NCBI RefSeq assembly: GCF_008367235.1
Contig: NZ_VTZS01000001.1
Span: forward strand, 496,001 to 560,000
From: Pareuzebyella sediminis
GTDB taxonomy: Bacteria > Bacteroidota > Bacteroidia > Flavobacteriales > Flavobacteriaceae
DNA: 64,000 nt
Reading direction: 5' to 3'
Positions 55,183 to 63,842 of the stretch are shown piece after piece. The position numbers were made by a program, and so were the translations under genes. The stretch's first letter is position 1, and every line of letters starts with the position of its first letter. The notes beneath the pieces were generated by a model that made no database searches, was not told where the DNA came from, and saw only the letters and a program-made list of their open reading frames with translations.

Positions 55183-55509
55183 TTAAGAAGCTTTTTTACC
55201 AATGTGTCCTACTAAGGGTATCTCTTCCATTCTACCGTTCATTGCATTGATGAGTCCTAATATCGCCAAAATAAGACCGGTGTACTGCAAGTACATCAGA
55301 ATTTCGATACCGGTAATGGAGACTAACATGCCTGCGATTATGGTTACCAGTATTCCGGTCAACCAAGCCCTCAGGGCTTGCCCAATATGAAATTTGGCAA
55401 ATTCGTTCTGCTTCGAATTGTTCATCAAATAGGCGACAAGTGTGCCTATTAGGGTAATATAGCTAATGATAGCTATTGTTTTGCCCTCGTCGATTGTATT
55501 TTGATCCAT
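55183..55509 (-). CDS. 108-aa integral membrane protein, paralogue A
   Basis: A 108-aa protein with about three hydrophobic segments, DUF4870-like: GKTIAIISYITLIGTLVAY and then FHIGQALRAWLTGIL. I chose the ATG at 55509; the frame is open to a GTG at 55548 that overlaps the dihydroorotase-like stop. It is a tandem paralogue of the next gene downstream (both 108 aa; FHIxQA motif shared). The pair probably arose by local duplication. Confidence 0.72.
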   Translation of the reverse strand: MDQNTIDEGKTIAIISYITLIGTLVAYLMNNSKQNEFAKFHIGQALRAWLTGILVTIIAGMLVSITGIEILMYLQYTGLILAILGLINAMNGRMEEIPLVGHIGKKAS

Positions 55510-55547
55510 GTTTCGGTTTTTAAATAGGTTGATTTTTTCAATATACA

Positions 55548-56807
55548 CTATTCACGAATATTCATCTGACCGTTATTAATGATGCCGTAAACTAGGCCTT
55601 TAAGTTCCGCTCCTACGAACATACAGTTTTTTGAAGTCGAATATATATCTTTCTCATTAAAGACCCAATGTTTATCTGGATCAAAAAGGGTCAGGGAGGC
55701 CCTTGATCCCTCACTTAATCTTATGGTTTCCAAACCATAGCGTTCTCTACCCCGGGTTAACAAGTCAATGACCGTGGGAAGCTCAAAAAGTCGATTAGAT
55801 ATCCCGAAGGCAGTTTCCAACCCGATACTCCCAGGAGTGGCATTGTCGAACTCTCTATGCTTCTCTTCAATATTTAAGGGGAGGTGATCACTACAGATGT
55901 AATCGACCACTCCCTCCTTCAAGCCCGTGATCAATGCTTCGGTGTCGGTCTTCGTACGAAGTGGAGGCATGACCTTAAAGGAGGAGTCAAAGTTTTCTAG
56001 CACGCTATCGGTAAGGAACAAGTTGTGTACGGCCACACTACAACTGACATCGAGCCCGTTTTTCTTTGCCGCTCTTATGAGGCCTACCGATTTCGCAGTG
56101 GAAATGGTGGGTATATGTAACTTACCACCAGTGTACTCTAAAAGGGTAAGGTCTCTTTGAACTTGTAATTCTTCCGAAATGTTCGGTAGGCCTTTGAGTC
56201 CTAATCGAGTAGAAACCTCACTTTCATTAACTATTCCTTTACCGGAGATATTTTTATTAAGCGGAAACGAGTAGACCAGTCCATCAAAATTCTGTACGTA
56301 TTGCAAAGCAATTTTAAGAAGGTTCGAATTTTCGACAGGCCTTTTAAAATCATAGTAACCGACGGCCCCAGCATTCTTCATGTCGTACAGTTCCGCCAAA
56401 TCTTTACCCTCACACTTAACCGTGAGGGCACCTAATGGATGCAAATTGGCCAAGCAGCCCTTAGCAGCATTTTTAAAAAAAACAATATCCGAACTGCTAT
56501 CGGGCACGGGGTTGGTATTCGGGTTTAGAACGATATCGGTAAAACCGCTTCTTGCTGCAACATCAAGACCATGGGCAATAGTTTCCCTTTCTTCATAACC
56601 AGGTTCCCCAAAACTTACGCTGCTATCAAACCAACCAGGTGAAATATGAAGGTTCTTTTTTTCGATGAGCTGAAATTTCCCCGTTTCCTCAATCTTTGGG
56701 GCGATTTTTTCAATAATTCCATTTCGGATAAGAATATCGCGCTTTTTTAAATGAAGCTCCCTATTCGTTTGATCAACAATTTTCGCCGACTTTATAAGGA
56801 TTTTCAT
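55548..56807 (-). CDS. pyrC: Dihydroorotase-like amidohydrolase lacking the HxH metal motif
   Basis: A 419-aa amidohydrolase of the multifunctional-complex type dihydroorotase (PyrC) family. The fold blocks are readable: ISPGWFDSSVSFGEPG, DIVLNPNTNPV, CSDHLPL with a retained Asp, and TPGSIGLE. But the HxH that binds zinc (usual DxHVHxREPG) reads D-S-S-V-S at residues 61-65, and the third His of HIxHxS reads H-I-P-T. It is therefore probably unable to bind the usual metals. In several bacteria an inactive PyrC' serves only as a structural partner of aspartate transcarbamoylase. Another, active dihydroorotase is expected elsewhere. It starts directly after the stop of the BatA-like gene. Confidence 0.8.
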   Translation of the reverse strand: MKILIKSAKIVDQTNRELHLKKRDILIRNGIIEKIAPKIEETGKFQLIEKKNLHISPGWFDSSVSFGEPGYEERETIAHGLDVAARSGFTDIVLNPNTNPVPDSSSDIVFFKNAAKGCLANLHPLGALTVKCEGKDLAELYDMKNAGAVGYYDFKRPVENSNLLKIALQYVQNFDGLVYSFPLNKNISGKGIVNESEVSTRLGLKGLPNISEELQVQRDLTLLEYTGGKLHIPTISTAKSVGLIRAAKKNGLDVSCSVAVHNLFLTDSVLENFDSSFKVMPPLRTKTDTEALITGLKEGVVDYICSDHLPLNIEEKHREFDNATPGSIGLETAFGISNRLFELPTVIDLLTRGRERYGLETIRLSEGSRASLTLFDPDKHWVFNEKDIYSTSKNCMFVGAELKGLVYGIINNGQMNIRE

Positions 56808-58727
56808 CTAAAGATATTTTTGAATGAGAATTTCAATAATCATAAACAGTAACGCTAAAATAACAAACCATTTCCAAAGCTCGCTTACAGTGTTATTTTT
56901 TTCAATGGTTTCAAAAAGGGAACTAATGGAGGTCGTTTTTAATGCTGCAGGAATACGTTCTAGCTCTTGGTATACCAGTTTACTTTCTTTTCGAGGAAAA
57001 TTAAGTGCTATGTACTTAATGGGATTTTGGTCTTCTTCAATAACGTAGATTCCATCTGTATCTAAACCCTCTTCGAAAAAGAGAGATACTTTTTTGGTGC
57101 GTGATTGCTGACGCGGTATATATTCATAAGTGTCTTTTTTTACCTTTAAAATCTGGTCTTTTCCTAGTGTAACCGGAACATCAATGGTAAAATTTTGCCC
57201 CAAAACATTATAGAGTTGCGGCAGTTGAAGGCTCTGACGTGCCATATTATAGAATGTTGGAACAATGAGGGGAGAATTTCTAAACGAGGAGTTTTCATCG
57301 AACAGAGGAGCAGAAAACAAGAAGAAACCATCATTACCTAGCAAAAAGGGCATTCCATTTTCAAACGACAGCGCCGCAAGTGCACTCGAATTCACCGTAT
57401 AGTAATCGCTAACTTTAGGATACTGGAAATTCGACACACTTTTCTCGAAGACATTGCGGTACAAGGGGTGTGAAAACGCAATGTTTGTAATATTTCTATC
57501 AGCCACTACATGTTCCCCTATGGAAGTCGAAAAATAATTCGAAACCAATAGATTATACGAATTCAAGTCGATCTCATTAGAAGGAATTATGGTAATGCTG
57601 TTGCCATCATCGGTGAAAGATCTTAAACTGGTCGCCAAAGATGTAGGTATCTTCCGCAATCCATTTAGGATAATTAAATTTTGATCTGTCAAATCGCCAT
57701 AATTTAAATTATCTAGGCGATAGGTCGAGAAAATGAACTCGTCATCGCGATAAATTTTACCAAGATATTGATGGTCTTCGGGACCGACGGACAATACACG
57801 AATCTTTTCACGCTCATCTATCATAAAGTATAAATAGTTGTCATACAATAACCCGGTGTCCGCGATTTGAATTTTTCCTTTAATCGATTTATTGTCGGGA
57901 AGTGTGAAGTACACCTTTGCTGTATTCTCTTCATCAAATGAAGCAGAAGTTTTGGCAATCAGGTTATCACCGTTGTACAACGAAACCGGGGTATTCTCTA
58001 CGATATTATCGCTGGATAATTGCGTGATCAAGGTGGGTTGACCGATATTTTCGGTGTCTAAGTAAGCGGTATCTATAGAGATATTGGTGTACTCGCTCGC
58101 CGAAAGTTGCACTAAATTTCTTTGACCTATATGAATAGAATCGAGAGTAGTACCGAACATATCTTGTTGAAAATCAGAAATAATGATTAAATTTTTATCG
58201 GTAGTACGATCATTGGAAAAAAGGGTGTTTCCCTTAAGTGAAATTTCTTGAAAATCCAATTGGTTTTGCCCGGTCGAAAGAGTTAAGAGATCGTTTTGGA
58301 TATCTCGAAGGGTGACATTTTTAAAGGTTCTGTCATTAGTGAACAGCGAAAATCTTTCGTCAGCCGGGAGGTGTTTTATCAAGTCTTGTACCGCATTTTC
58401 TAAAAGGGAAGCACCGTCCTTTTTCAATTGCATACTAAAAGAATTGTCAACATAGATTACATTTTCTTTTTTGGTAAGGGCGGATTCATTTGCTAAAAAG
58501 GGTTGGGCAAAAGCCAAAACAAGAGCGGCTATAAGCGACAATCTGGCGAACAATAAAAGCCATTTTTTTAGGGTACTGCTCCTTCTTGATTCGGAGACCA
58601 CCTTTTTTAGCAACTTTACATTGGTAAACCGCGTTTTCTTGAAACGACGAAGCTGAAAAAGATGTATAATGAGGGGAATCAGGAGAAGACTTAAGGCCCA
58701 AAGTAGTTCTGGATTTTTAAACTGCAT
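56808..58727 (-). CDS. BatA-domain VWA-like membrane protein
   Basis: A 639-aa inner-membrane protein. The N-terminus has the BatA signature FKNPELLWALSLLLIPLIIHLFQLRRFKKTRFTNVKLLK (helices about 8-24 and 57-75), then a VWA-like fold with the metal-site motif VDNSFSM (D-x-S-x-S), a long periplasmic region, and a last helix near the C-terminus. The start is the ATG at 58727; an in-frame TTG at 58769 would add a non-matching extension. It is the first gene of the operon and touches the dihydroorotase-like gene. Confidence 0.85.
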   Translation of the reverse strand: MQFKNPELLWALSLLLIPLIIHLFQLRRFKKTRFTNVKLLKKVVSESRRSSTLKKWLLLFARLSLIAALVLAFAQPFLANESALTKKENVIYVDNSFSMQLKKDGASLLENAVQDLIKHLPADERFSLFTNDRTFKNVTLRDIQNDLLTLSTGQNQLDFQEISLKGNTLFSNDRTTDKNLIIISDFQQDMFGTTLDSIHIGQRNLVQLSASEYTNISIDTAYLDTENIGQPTLITQLSSDNIVENTPVSLYNGDNLIAKTSASFDEENTAKVYFTLPDNKSIKGKIQIADTGLLYDNYLYFMIDEREKIRVLSVGPEDHQYLGKIYRDDEFIFSTYRLDNLNYGDLTDQNLIILNGLRKIPTSLATSLRSFTDDGNSITIIPSNEIDLNSYNLLVSNYFSTSIGEHVVADRNITNIAFSHPLYRNVFEKSVSNFQYPKVSDYYTVNSSALAALSFENGMPFLLGNDGFFLFSAPLFDENSSFRNSPLIVPTFYNMARQSLQLPQLYNVLGQNFTIDVPVTLGKDQILKVKKDTYEYIPRQQSRTKKVSLFFEEGLDTDGIYVIEEDQNPIKYIALNFPRKESKLVYQELERIPAALKTTSISSLFETIEKNNTVSELWKWFVILALLFMIIEILIQKYL

Positions 58728-58832
58728 TTCCTGAATTGAGTTGACAAAGATAGGCAATTCGAGATTCAAAGTTTAACGGTTAAAGCTAAATCTTATCGTC
58801 GGTTAAAAGTAGGATGCTCCATGATAATTTTC

Positions 58833-59840
58833 TTAACAAAAGAAAAAATAATCGCGTGATTCTTTTTGGTCGAGGTGGGCTAAATACTGTCTTATCTCCC
58901 TTTGGGCTTCTTGGTTGGCCACGGTAATGATACTCTGAGGAGCTGTTAATTTTTCCAGTTCGGAATAGTGCAGCATAGGGAATCCGTAAATTTTCTTTCC
59001 TATTTTTTTCGGATTGTCGCAAAGCCAATAAAAGGGAACATTTTTCTTGCGTAAACCCTTGGCAATATCCTTGCCTTTGGTACCGGCACCCCAAACGACC
59101 AATGGGCGGTTTCTATCATAATCCAATTTCAAAAAATAATGAAGTTTGATATCCAAAAAATAATTTTGTGCATAATGTACGCTTGTTCTTGAGGTGCGCG
59201 TATCGTAGTCGCGCCAATAGTGCAATACCTGTTGGCAAGGAATACATTGTAAAGCGTTTTCATAGAACCGAAACGTAAGGTCGTAGTCTTCCGGGTAGCG
59301 ATTTGAATCAAAGGCCCCGCATGTATCGAGGTCCTCGCGGAAGGCCATCCAACACGGGGATGGAATAACACATTCCTTATAAATTTCACTATAGTTGGTG
59401 CCACATTCGATAAGTGTATTAATCCACTTTTCGTACCGCTTGTAGCCATTGCTTATACCCCTATGCGAGAAATATTTCACCTGGCCTACCGCTAGATGTC
59501 CTTTTCCTTTATGACGAAGGGCATCGACCATAACGCGCAATCTGTTCGGGGTCATGATGTCATCGGAATCCATTCTGGTAATCAAGTTCCCGTTGCTTTC
59601 TGAGTAGGCAGTTCGCAATGCCTCGATAATACCTTTACCCTGGTTTTCGAATACCTTGATGCGCGGATCTTTTTTGGCATAGGCCTTGACCCGTGCTAAA
59701 CTTTGGTCTTGAGACCTATCGTTCACGGCCAGCACTTGCCACTGCGTATATGATTGCCCTAAAATTGATTCAATACACTCTTCGAAGAATGGCTCGGAAT
59801 CTTTAAAAGGAATCAGGATGCTGACTAAATAATCGTGCAT
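58833..59840 (-). CDS. GT2 glycosyltransferase with C-terminal Rossmann-like extension
   Basis: A 335-aa cytoplasmic protein. The N-terminal GT-A domain (about residues 1-230) begins VSILIPFKDSEPFFEECIES and has VNDRSQDQS and the metal-binding DxD as RMDSDDIMTP. Normally such proteins stop there or go on with a membrane part; here residues about 240-335 form a separate domain starting RPLVVWGAGTKGKDIAKGL, a dinucleotide-type GxGxxG followed by LCDNPKKIGKKIYGFPM. The sugar is unknown. It may build a surface glycan or glycolipid. Confidence 0.82.
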   Translation of the reverse strand: MHDYLVSILIPFKDSEPFFEECIESILGQSYTQWQVLAVNDRSQDQSLARVKAYAKKDPRIKVFENQGKGIIEALRTAYSESNGNLITRMDSDDIMTPNRLRVMVDALRHKGKGHLAVGQVKYFSHRGISNGYKRYEKWINTLIECGTNYSEIYKECVIPSPCWMAFREDLDTCGAFDSNRYPEDYDLTFRFYENALQCIPCQQVLHYWRDYDTRTSRTSVHYAQNYFLDIKLHYFLKLDYDRNRPLVVWGAGTKGKDIAKGLRKKNVPFYWLCDNPKKIGKKIYGFPMLHYSELEKLTAPQSIITVANQEAQREIRQYLAHLDQKESRDYFFFC

Positions 59841-60003
59841 GGCAAAATGGTTCTTATAAATCGGTATGCGCGTAACGGTTAAGCCCTACGAAACCAAACG
59901 AAGACGAATTTACCTTAATTTTAAAAACAATGGAACTGCTATTTGGAACTTTGGTATAGGTTGACGACCTTGTATTCTCAAACTTTTTGTAATATCCAGA
60001 GAG

Positions 60004-61008
60004 ATGAAAAAAAGCATGGTTACCTATACGTTCCTTTTTCTAGCCCTATCAAGCTTTGCCCACACGAACCCCGTTCCTTTGACCGCCAATACCTTTGATG
60101 GTATGTGGGGTCTTGAAATTGAAAGTGGGGGCGTTGGTTGGTTGCACGTTCATGAAGACCAAGGGTTTTTAGACGCAGAATTATTGTGGATCGGAGGTAG
60201 TGTGCTACCGGTATCCCATGTCTATCTGGCCGATGAGAACACCTTGGTCGTTACCCGTACGTACGAAGCGAAAAAAAGCGAAAATCGAACCCACACCGTT
60301 ACGATGACCTTACGTATCAAAAAGTCGGGAGATACCCTTGAAGGTACTATGACCGCTCCAAAATGGAATGGCAGTGGCGAAACTGAAACCAAATTTATAG
60401 GCAAACGAATGCCTGCCATGCCCGAAAGACCCGACCTGTCGAAAGTGGATTTAGGGAAATCTGTGAATCTTTTTAATGGTAAAAATCTGAACGGGTGGAG
60501 GTTGATCGACCCGGAATCGAAAAGCGCATTTGAAGTCGTCGATGGGGTATTGGTAAACGACCCGGTTCAACCGGATCATGGGGCACACATTTCGTATGGA
60601 AATCTCCGCACCGAAAAAGAGTATGGTGACTTTAATCTAAAACTGGAAGTCAACGTACCAGAAGGAAGTAACAGTGGGGTCTATTTAAGAGGCCTTTATG
60701 AGATACAGGTAGTCGATTCGTACGGTAAGCCATTGGATTCGCATAATATGGGCGCTGTTTACAGTCGAATTACCCCCAATGAGGCTGCAGAAAAGCCGCC
60801 AGGTGAGTGGCAATCTATGAACATTACGTTGGTAGACCGGCACGTGACCGTCGTTCTTAATAATAAGAAGATTATAGACAATGAACCAGTGTATGGTCCT
60901 ACGGGTGGTGCCATTAGTGCCGATGTCTTGGCTCCCGGACCGATTTATCTACAGGGCGATCATGGCAAAGTTTCATATCGCAATATTGTTTTGACCCCAA
61001 TCAATTAG
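60004..61008 (+). CDS. DUF1080 (3-keto-disaccharide hydrolase-type) secreted protein
   Basis: A 334-aa exported protein: signal peptide (residues about 1-19, ending SSFAH), an N-terminal beta domain (GMWGLEIESGGVGWLHVHED, about 33-52, then up to about 140), and the DUF1080 domain (from LFNGKNLNGWRLIDPES, about residue 160) with SNSGVYLRGLYEIQVVDSYG and GPIYLQGDHGKVSYRNI, a concanavalin-like sandwich. Some family members act on 3-keto-disaccharides. It lies upstream of tRNA-Ser, not linked to a sugar-uptake locus. Confidence 0.85.
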   Translation: MKKSMVTYTFLFLALSSFAHTNPVPLTANTFDGMWGLEIESGGVGWLHVHEDQGFLDAELLWIGGSVLPVSHVYLADENTLVVTRTYEAKKSENRTHTVTMTLRIKKSGDTLEGTMTAPKWNGSGETETKFIGKRMPAMPERPDLSKVDLGKSVNLFNGKNLNGWRLIDPESKSAFEVVDGVLVNDPVQPDHGAHISYGNLRTEKEYGDFNLKLEVNVPEGSNSGVYLRGLYEIQVVDSYGKPLDSHNMGAVYSRITPNEAAEKPPGEWQSMNITLVDRHVTVVLNNKKIIDNEPVYGPTGGAISADVLAPGPIYLQGDHGKVSYRNIVLTPIN

Positions 61009-61100
61009 AACCTTACCTTGTGTATACAAGGCATTATCGAGGTTTGTAAGATCATTGATTTTTATTGACTGGAAATCTTTATGGATTCAAAAAAGCTTTC

Positions 61101-61108
61101 TATATTTG
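61101..61108 (+). promoter_or_regulatory. Putative -7 promoter box of tRNA-Ser (TAtaTTTG)
   Basis: Exact TAnnTTTG match 11 bp before the first base of the tRNA, the spacing expected for a direct tRNA promoter. TTG at 61065-61067 is too far for a standard -33 element. Confidence 0.6.
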
Positions 61109-61118
61109 CAACCGCTTA

Positions 61119-61203
61119 GGAGGAATGGCAGAGTGGTCGAATGCGGCAGTCTTGAAAACTGTTGAGGGTCACACCTCCGGGGGTTCGAATCCCTCTTCCT
61201 CCG
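61119..61203 (+). tRNA. tRNA-Ser (anticodon UGA)
   Basis: 85-nt tRNA. Acceptor GGAGGAA pairs with TTCCTCC, discriminator G; the anticodon stem GCAGT/ACTGT frames loop CTTGAAA with anticodon TGA. A long variable arm (GTTGAGGGTCACACCTCC region) and the T-loop GGTTCGAATCC follow, as expected for class II tRNA-Ser. CCA is not encoded. Confidence 0.97.
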
Positions 61204-61228
61204 CTGAATAGTGTAAAACACTACAAAG

Positions 61229-61271
61229 AACCCTGTAAATAAATTATTTGCAGGGTTTTGTTTTGTTTGAT
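61229..61271 (+). terminator. Terminator downstream of tRNA-Ser
   Basis: 13-bp stem AACCCTGTAAATA paired with TATTTGCAGGGTT (one G-U), 3-nt loop, then a T-rich run (TTTTGTTTTGTTTG). It ends the tRNA transcript. Confidence 0.8.
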
Positions 61272-61432
61272 ATTCCTTTATTTCGACGTCGGATTACAAG
61301 CCTCCTTTTGCACACCTAAAGATGCCATTTTTTAAAGCCTCGGTTGGTTTTTTGAGGGTTCGGGTATGTATTCACCACGAAAAAAGCAACTTCTTGAACG
61401 GAGTTCCTCTTTCTAAAGGAATAGCATGGGCA

Positions 61433-62404
61433 TTACCATTTTTTCAGTCCCAGCAATTTCTCGCCTAAATCTGATAATTCCGCCCTTTTGTATTTCGTCT
61501 GCTCCCAATTTCGTGGATCACCGGGAAAGGCATAGCCTTCCGGGGCCATCCGGTTCTTCCATGAATTGACCCGCCATTCTCGTAAGGCCTCGTTGTCTTC
61601 TTGTGCAGGCATCATCGAAATATATTGCGCTATTCGAACTTTTTCGTCGGATGTGTTGGGGCGAATGCCATGCGGCAGCGAACTGTTGAATATCAGTAGG
61701 TCACCTGCTTCCATGGGGACTTTTACAAGTTTGTCCTCCAGCCCCGCAATATCAGGTTTAAAATGATCCCTATCCCCGGGCTGTGTAAGTTTCCAGGTGT
61801 CATAATTTCTAAACAACCAGGGAATACATTGAAATCCTCCCATATTGGGATCTGTTTGGTCGGCCAATGCCAATACGCCTTGAACGTTTTGAGGTTTGGT
61901 TTCCGGATCGTAATCCCAATGGATAAACCCTTTGTACTCATGGCCGGGGCGCATGGGAAAATTTAAATTTGCCCTATCTATGGTGACCCACAGTTTTTCG
62001 GTTCCCCAAATATCGACAAAGGCGTCATAGACCCGTTTTGTTTGACGGTTGTTCCAAAGGTGTTGATGATTATAGACTTCGACCATTCCGGTACCTGCCA
62101 GTTCCTTCATTTTCATTTCGGCACGGGCTGCAGTATACCAGGTTTCTTTGTCATGAGGGTCTTTTTCCTCGAATTCCCAAAGAAAGGCAGTAGTACGAGC
62201 TGCTTGTTCTCGGGGTACCGCATTTGTAACGACCACATAGCCGTTCTCTTTCCAAAACTTCCATTGTTCCAGGGTCAAGACCTTGAGCGAATCCGCAGCG
62301 GCTTCTCTTCGCAATTGAATTTTGCTGCTCTTTGCGGTAGAAGGATTACCGGGAATTTCTTTGTGTTCATGGCCCGGAACCATTTTTTGCGCTGTTTTTT
62401 CCAT
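61433..62404 (-). CDS. Phytanoyl-CoA dioxygenase family protein
   Basis: A 323-aa cytoplasmic Fe(II)/2-oxoglutarate oxygenase of the PhyH family. The 2-His-1-carboxylate triad is visible as HWDYD (H-x-D) in GFIHWDYDPETKP and a distal His in NSSLPHGIRPNT, followed by the 2-oxoglutarate-binding Arg in KVRIAQYI. The N-terminal about 40 residues are polar and probably flexible. The substrate is unknown. It is divergent from the AraC regulator across 476 bp; regulation by it is possible. Confidence 0.85.
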   Translation of the reverse strand: MEKTAQKMVPGHEHKEIPGNPSTAKSSKIQLRREAAADSLKVLTLEQWKFWKENGYVVVTNAVPREQAARTTAFLWEFEEKDPHDKETWYTAARAEMKMKELAGTGMVEVYNHQHLWNNRQTKRVYDAFVDIWGTEKLWVTIDRANLNFPMRPGHEYKGFIHWDYDPETKPQNVQGVLALADQTDPNMGGFQCIPWLFRNYDTWKLTQPGDRDHFKPDIAGLEDKLVKVPMEAGDLLIFNSSLPHGIRPNTSDEKVRIAQYISMMPAQEDNEALREWRVNSWKNRMAPEGYAFPGDPRNWEQTKYKRAELSDLGEKLLGLKKW

Positions 62405-62880
62405 GATTTTTAAATTGATTAGTATCGGTTATGTTCTCTGTTCTGAAAATGTTTCACTTCATTGATGTAAAAATCAATCCTCGTGTGCGATTATATACGT
62501 TTTAGATTGACTTTCTTTAAATAGGCGTTTTTATGACAGAATTAAATGGCTTTGTCAGGGCCGTCACCACAGTTTCATTACGTTGGGGCCGTATCACTTT
62601 CTTTGTTTCAAAATGATGCCTACGACAAGCATTGGCACAATTGCAGGTACAGCTTTTATATTTTAAAGTTATTGATTTTGAGCACATTATTACTTAGTAT
62701 TTAGAATTTATATCTGCTGTTCGGTATTGCAGTGCGATTACCTTTAGCCAAATTCAGAACTACATCGTATTATCACTACAAAGAACAATAGAAAATTTGG
62801 CGGAAAGTTTGATAGAGTTAGCCACAACTTGTACTATATTGATATTTTGTAGTATTTTAATACATATACATGCCATTTTC
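62405..62880. other. Divergent intergenic region with a small inverted repeat
   Basis: 476 bases between the PhyH-like gene (-) and the AraC gene (+) with no supported gene. It holds a short inverted repeat ATTGAT/ATCAAT (62461-62478, 6-nt gap), about 57 bp from the PhyH start, which could be an operator; one such repeat can arise by chance. No exact TAnnTTTG box was found in front of the AraC start. Confidence 0.35.
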
Positions 62881-63723
62881 ATGAAAGTCCAGCTCGAAAC
62901 CATCACGAATAAAGTGAACCGTTCATTCAGCATGATGTTCAATCCAAGGTTGAGCGATCTTTTTTTTTGGCATTTCCATCCCGAGTATGAACTGGTGTAT
63001 ATAGAAGGAGCGAATGGTACCCGCCATGTGGGCGATCATATTTCGACCTATGAGGGTAGCGATCTTGTATTGATCGGATCGAACATTCCCCATTTGAATT
63101 TTGACTATGGGGTCGATACCGATTATAGGAAGGTAGTGGTGCACCTGAAGAAGGAATTGGTAGAGACCCACTTTTTCGGAACACCGGAATTATTGGTGAT
63201 CAACACCATGTTTCGAAAAGCAAGATATGGTTTGGCCTTTCCAGAAAAGTTCAAAAAGAAACTTGGGAAAAAACTGTTCGCCTTGGAAGGCTTGGCACCC
63301 ATCGAACAGTATATGCAACTGCTTGAAATATTACAAGTATTGTCGGATGCAGAGGAGTTCGAACTTTTACACGACCACCCTTATGACCATCAGGTAAGTG
63401 ATAAAGATCAGAAAAGAATAAGCTCGATCTTTGCCCTTATCGATAATGGCTATCAGCATAAAATAGAACTTCAAGAGGTGGCCGACCTCTGCCATATGAC
63501 CAAAGAAGCGTTTTGTCGCTATTTCAAGAAAATGACAAGGTACACCTTTACCGAATTTTTAAACCGGTACCGAATCAGCCAGTCGAAACGAGACCTGATG
63601 GCCGGCAAGAGTGTGAGCGATGCCTGTTATGGCTCGGGCTTTGAAAGTCTCTCGTATTTTAACCGTATTTTTAAGAAAGTTACCAATGAAAATCCTAGGG
63701 AGTTTCGAAAAAGATATGTGTAG
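62881..63723 (+). CDS. AraC family transcriptional regulator
   Basis: A 280-aa cytoplasmic regulator. The N-terminal cupin sensor (about residues 17-110) shows FHPEYELVYIEGANGTRHVGDH, and the C-terminal double helix-turn-helix (about 182-280) shows ELQEVADLCHMTKEAFCRYFKKMT and then SVSDACYGSGFESLSYFNRIFKK, ENPREFRKRY. The sensor probably binds a small sugar or related ligand. I chose the ATG at 62881; an upstream TTG at 62797 would add 28 residues that do not fit the family. Likely target: the divergent PhyH gene or the peptidase downstream. Confidence 0.9.
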   Translation: MKVQLETITNKVNRSFSMMFNPRLSDLFFWHFHPEYELVYIEGANGTRHVGDHISTYEGSDLVLIGSNIPHLNFDYGVDTDYRKVVVHLKKELVETHFFGTPELLVINTMFRKARYGLAFPEKFKKKLGKKLFALEGLAPIEQYMQLLEILQVLSDAEEFELLHDHPYDHQVSDKDQKRISSIFALIDNGYQHKIELQEVADLCHMTKEAFCRYFKKMTRYTFTEFLNRYRISQSKRDLMAGKSVSDACYGSGFESLSYFNRIFKKVTNENPREFRKRYV

Positions 63724-63842
63724 CGCATAGAAAATAGGTGGTGTTCGCCATGAGTATTTGGTTGAATCGCCTCCACCGGCACTTCTATCTATACGAGATA
63801 TATTGTATATTTCCGGGTGTTTAAAAATTGCTCTGATATACC

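Noticed and set aside
62532-62615. 27-codon frame in the region before the AraC gene
   Set aside because: Short, no conserved feature, no terminator; no support beyond an open frame.
62797-62880. 28-residue N-terminal extension of the AraC protein
   Set aside because: It begins at TTG, is hydrophobic and unlike the family; ATG at 62881 fits better.
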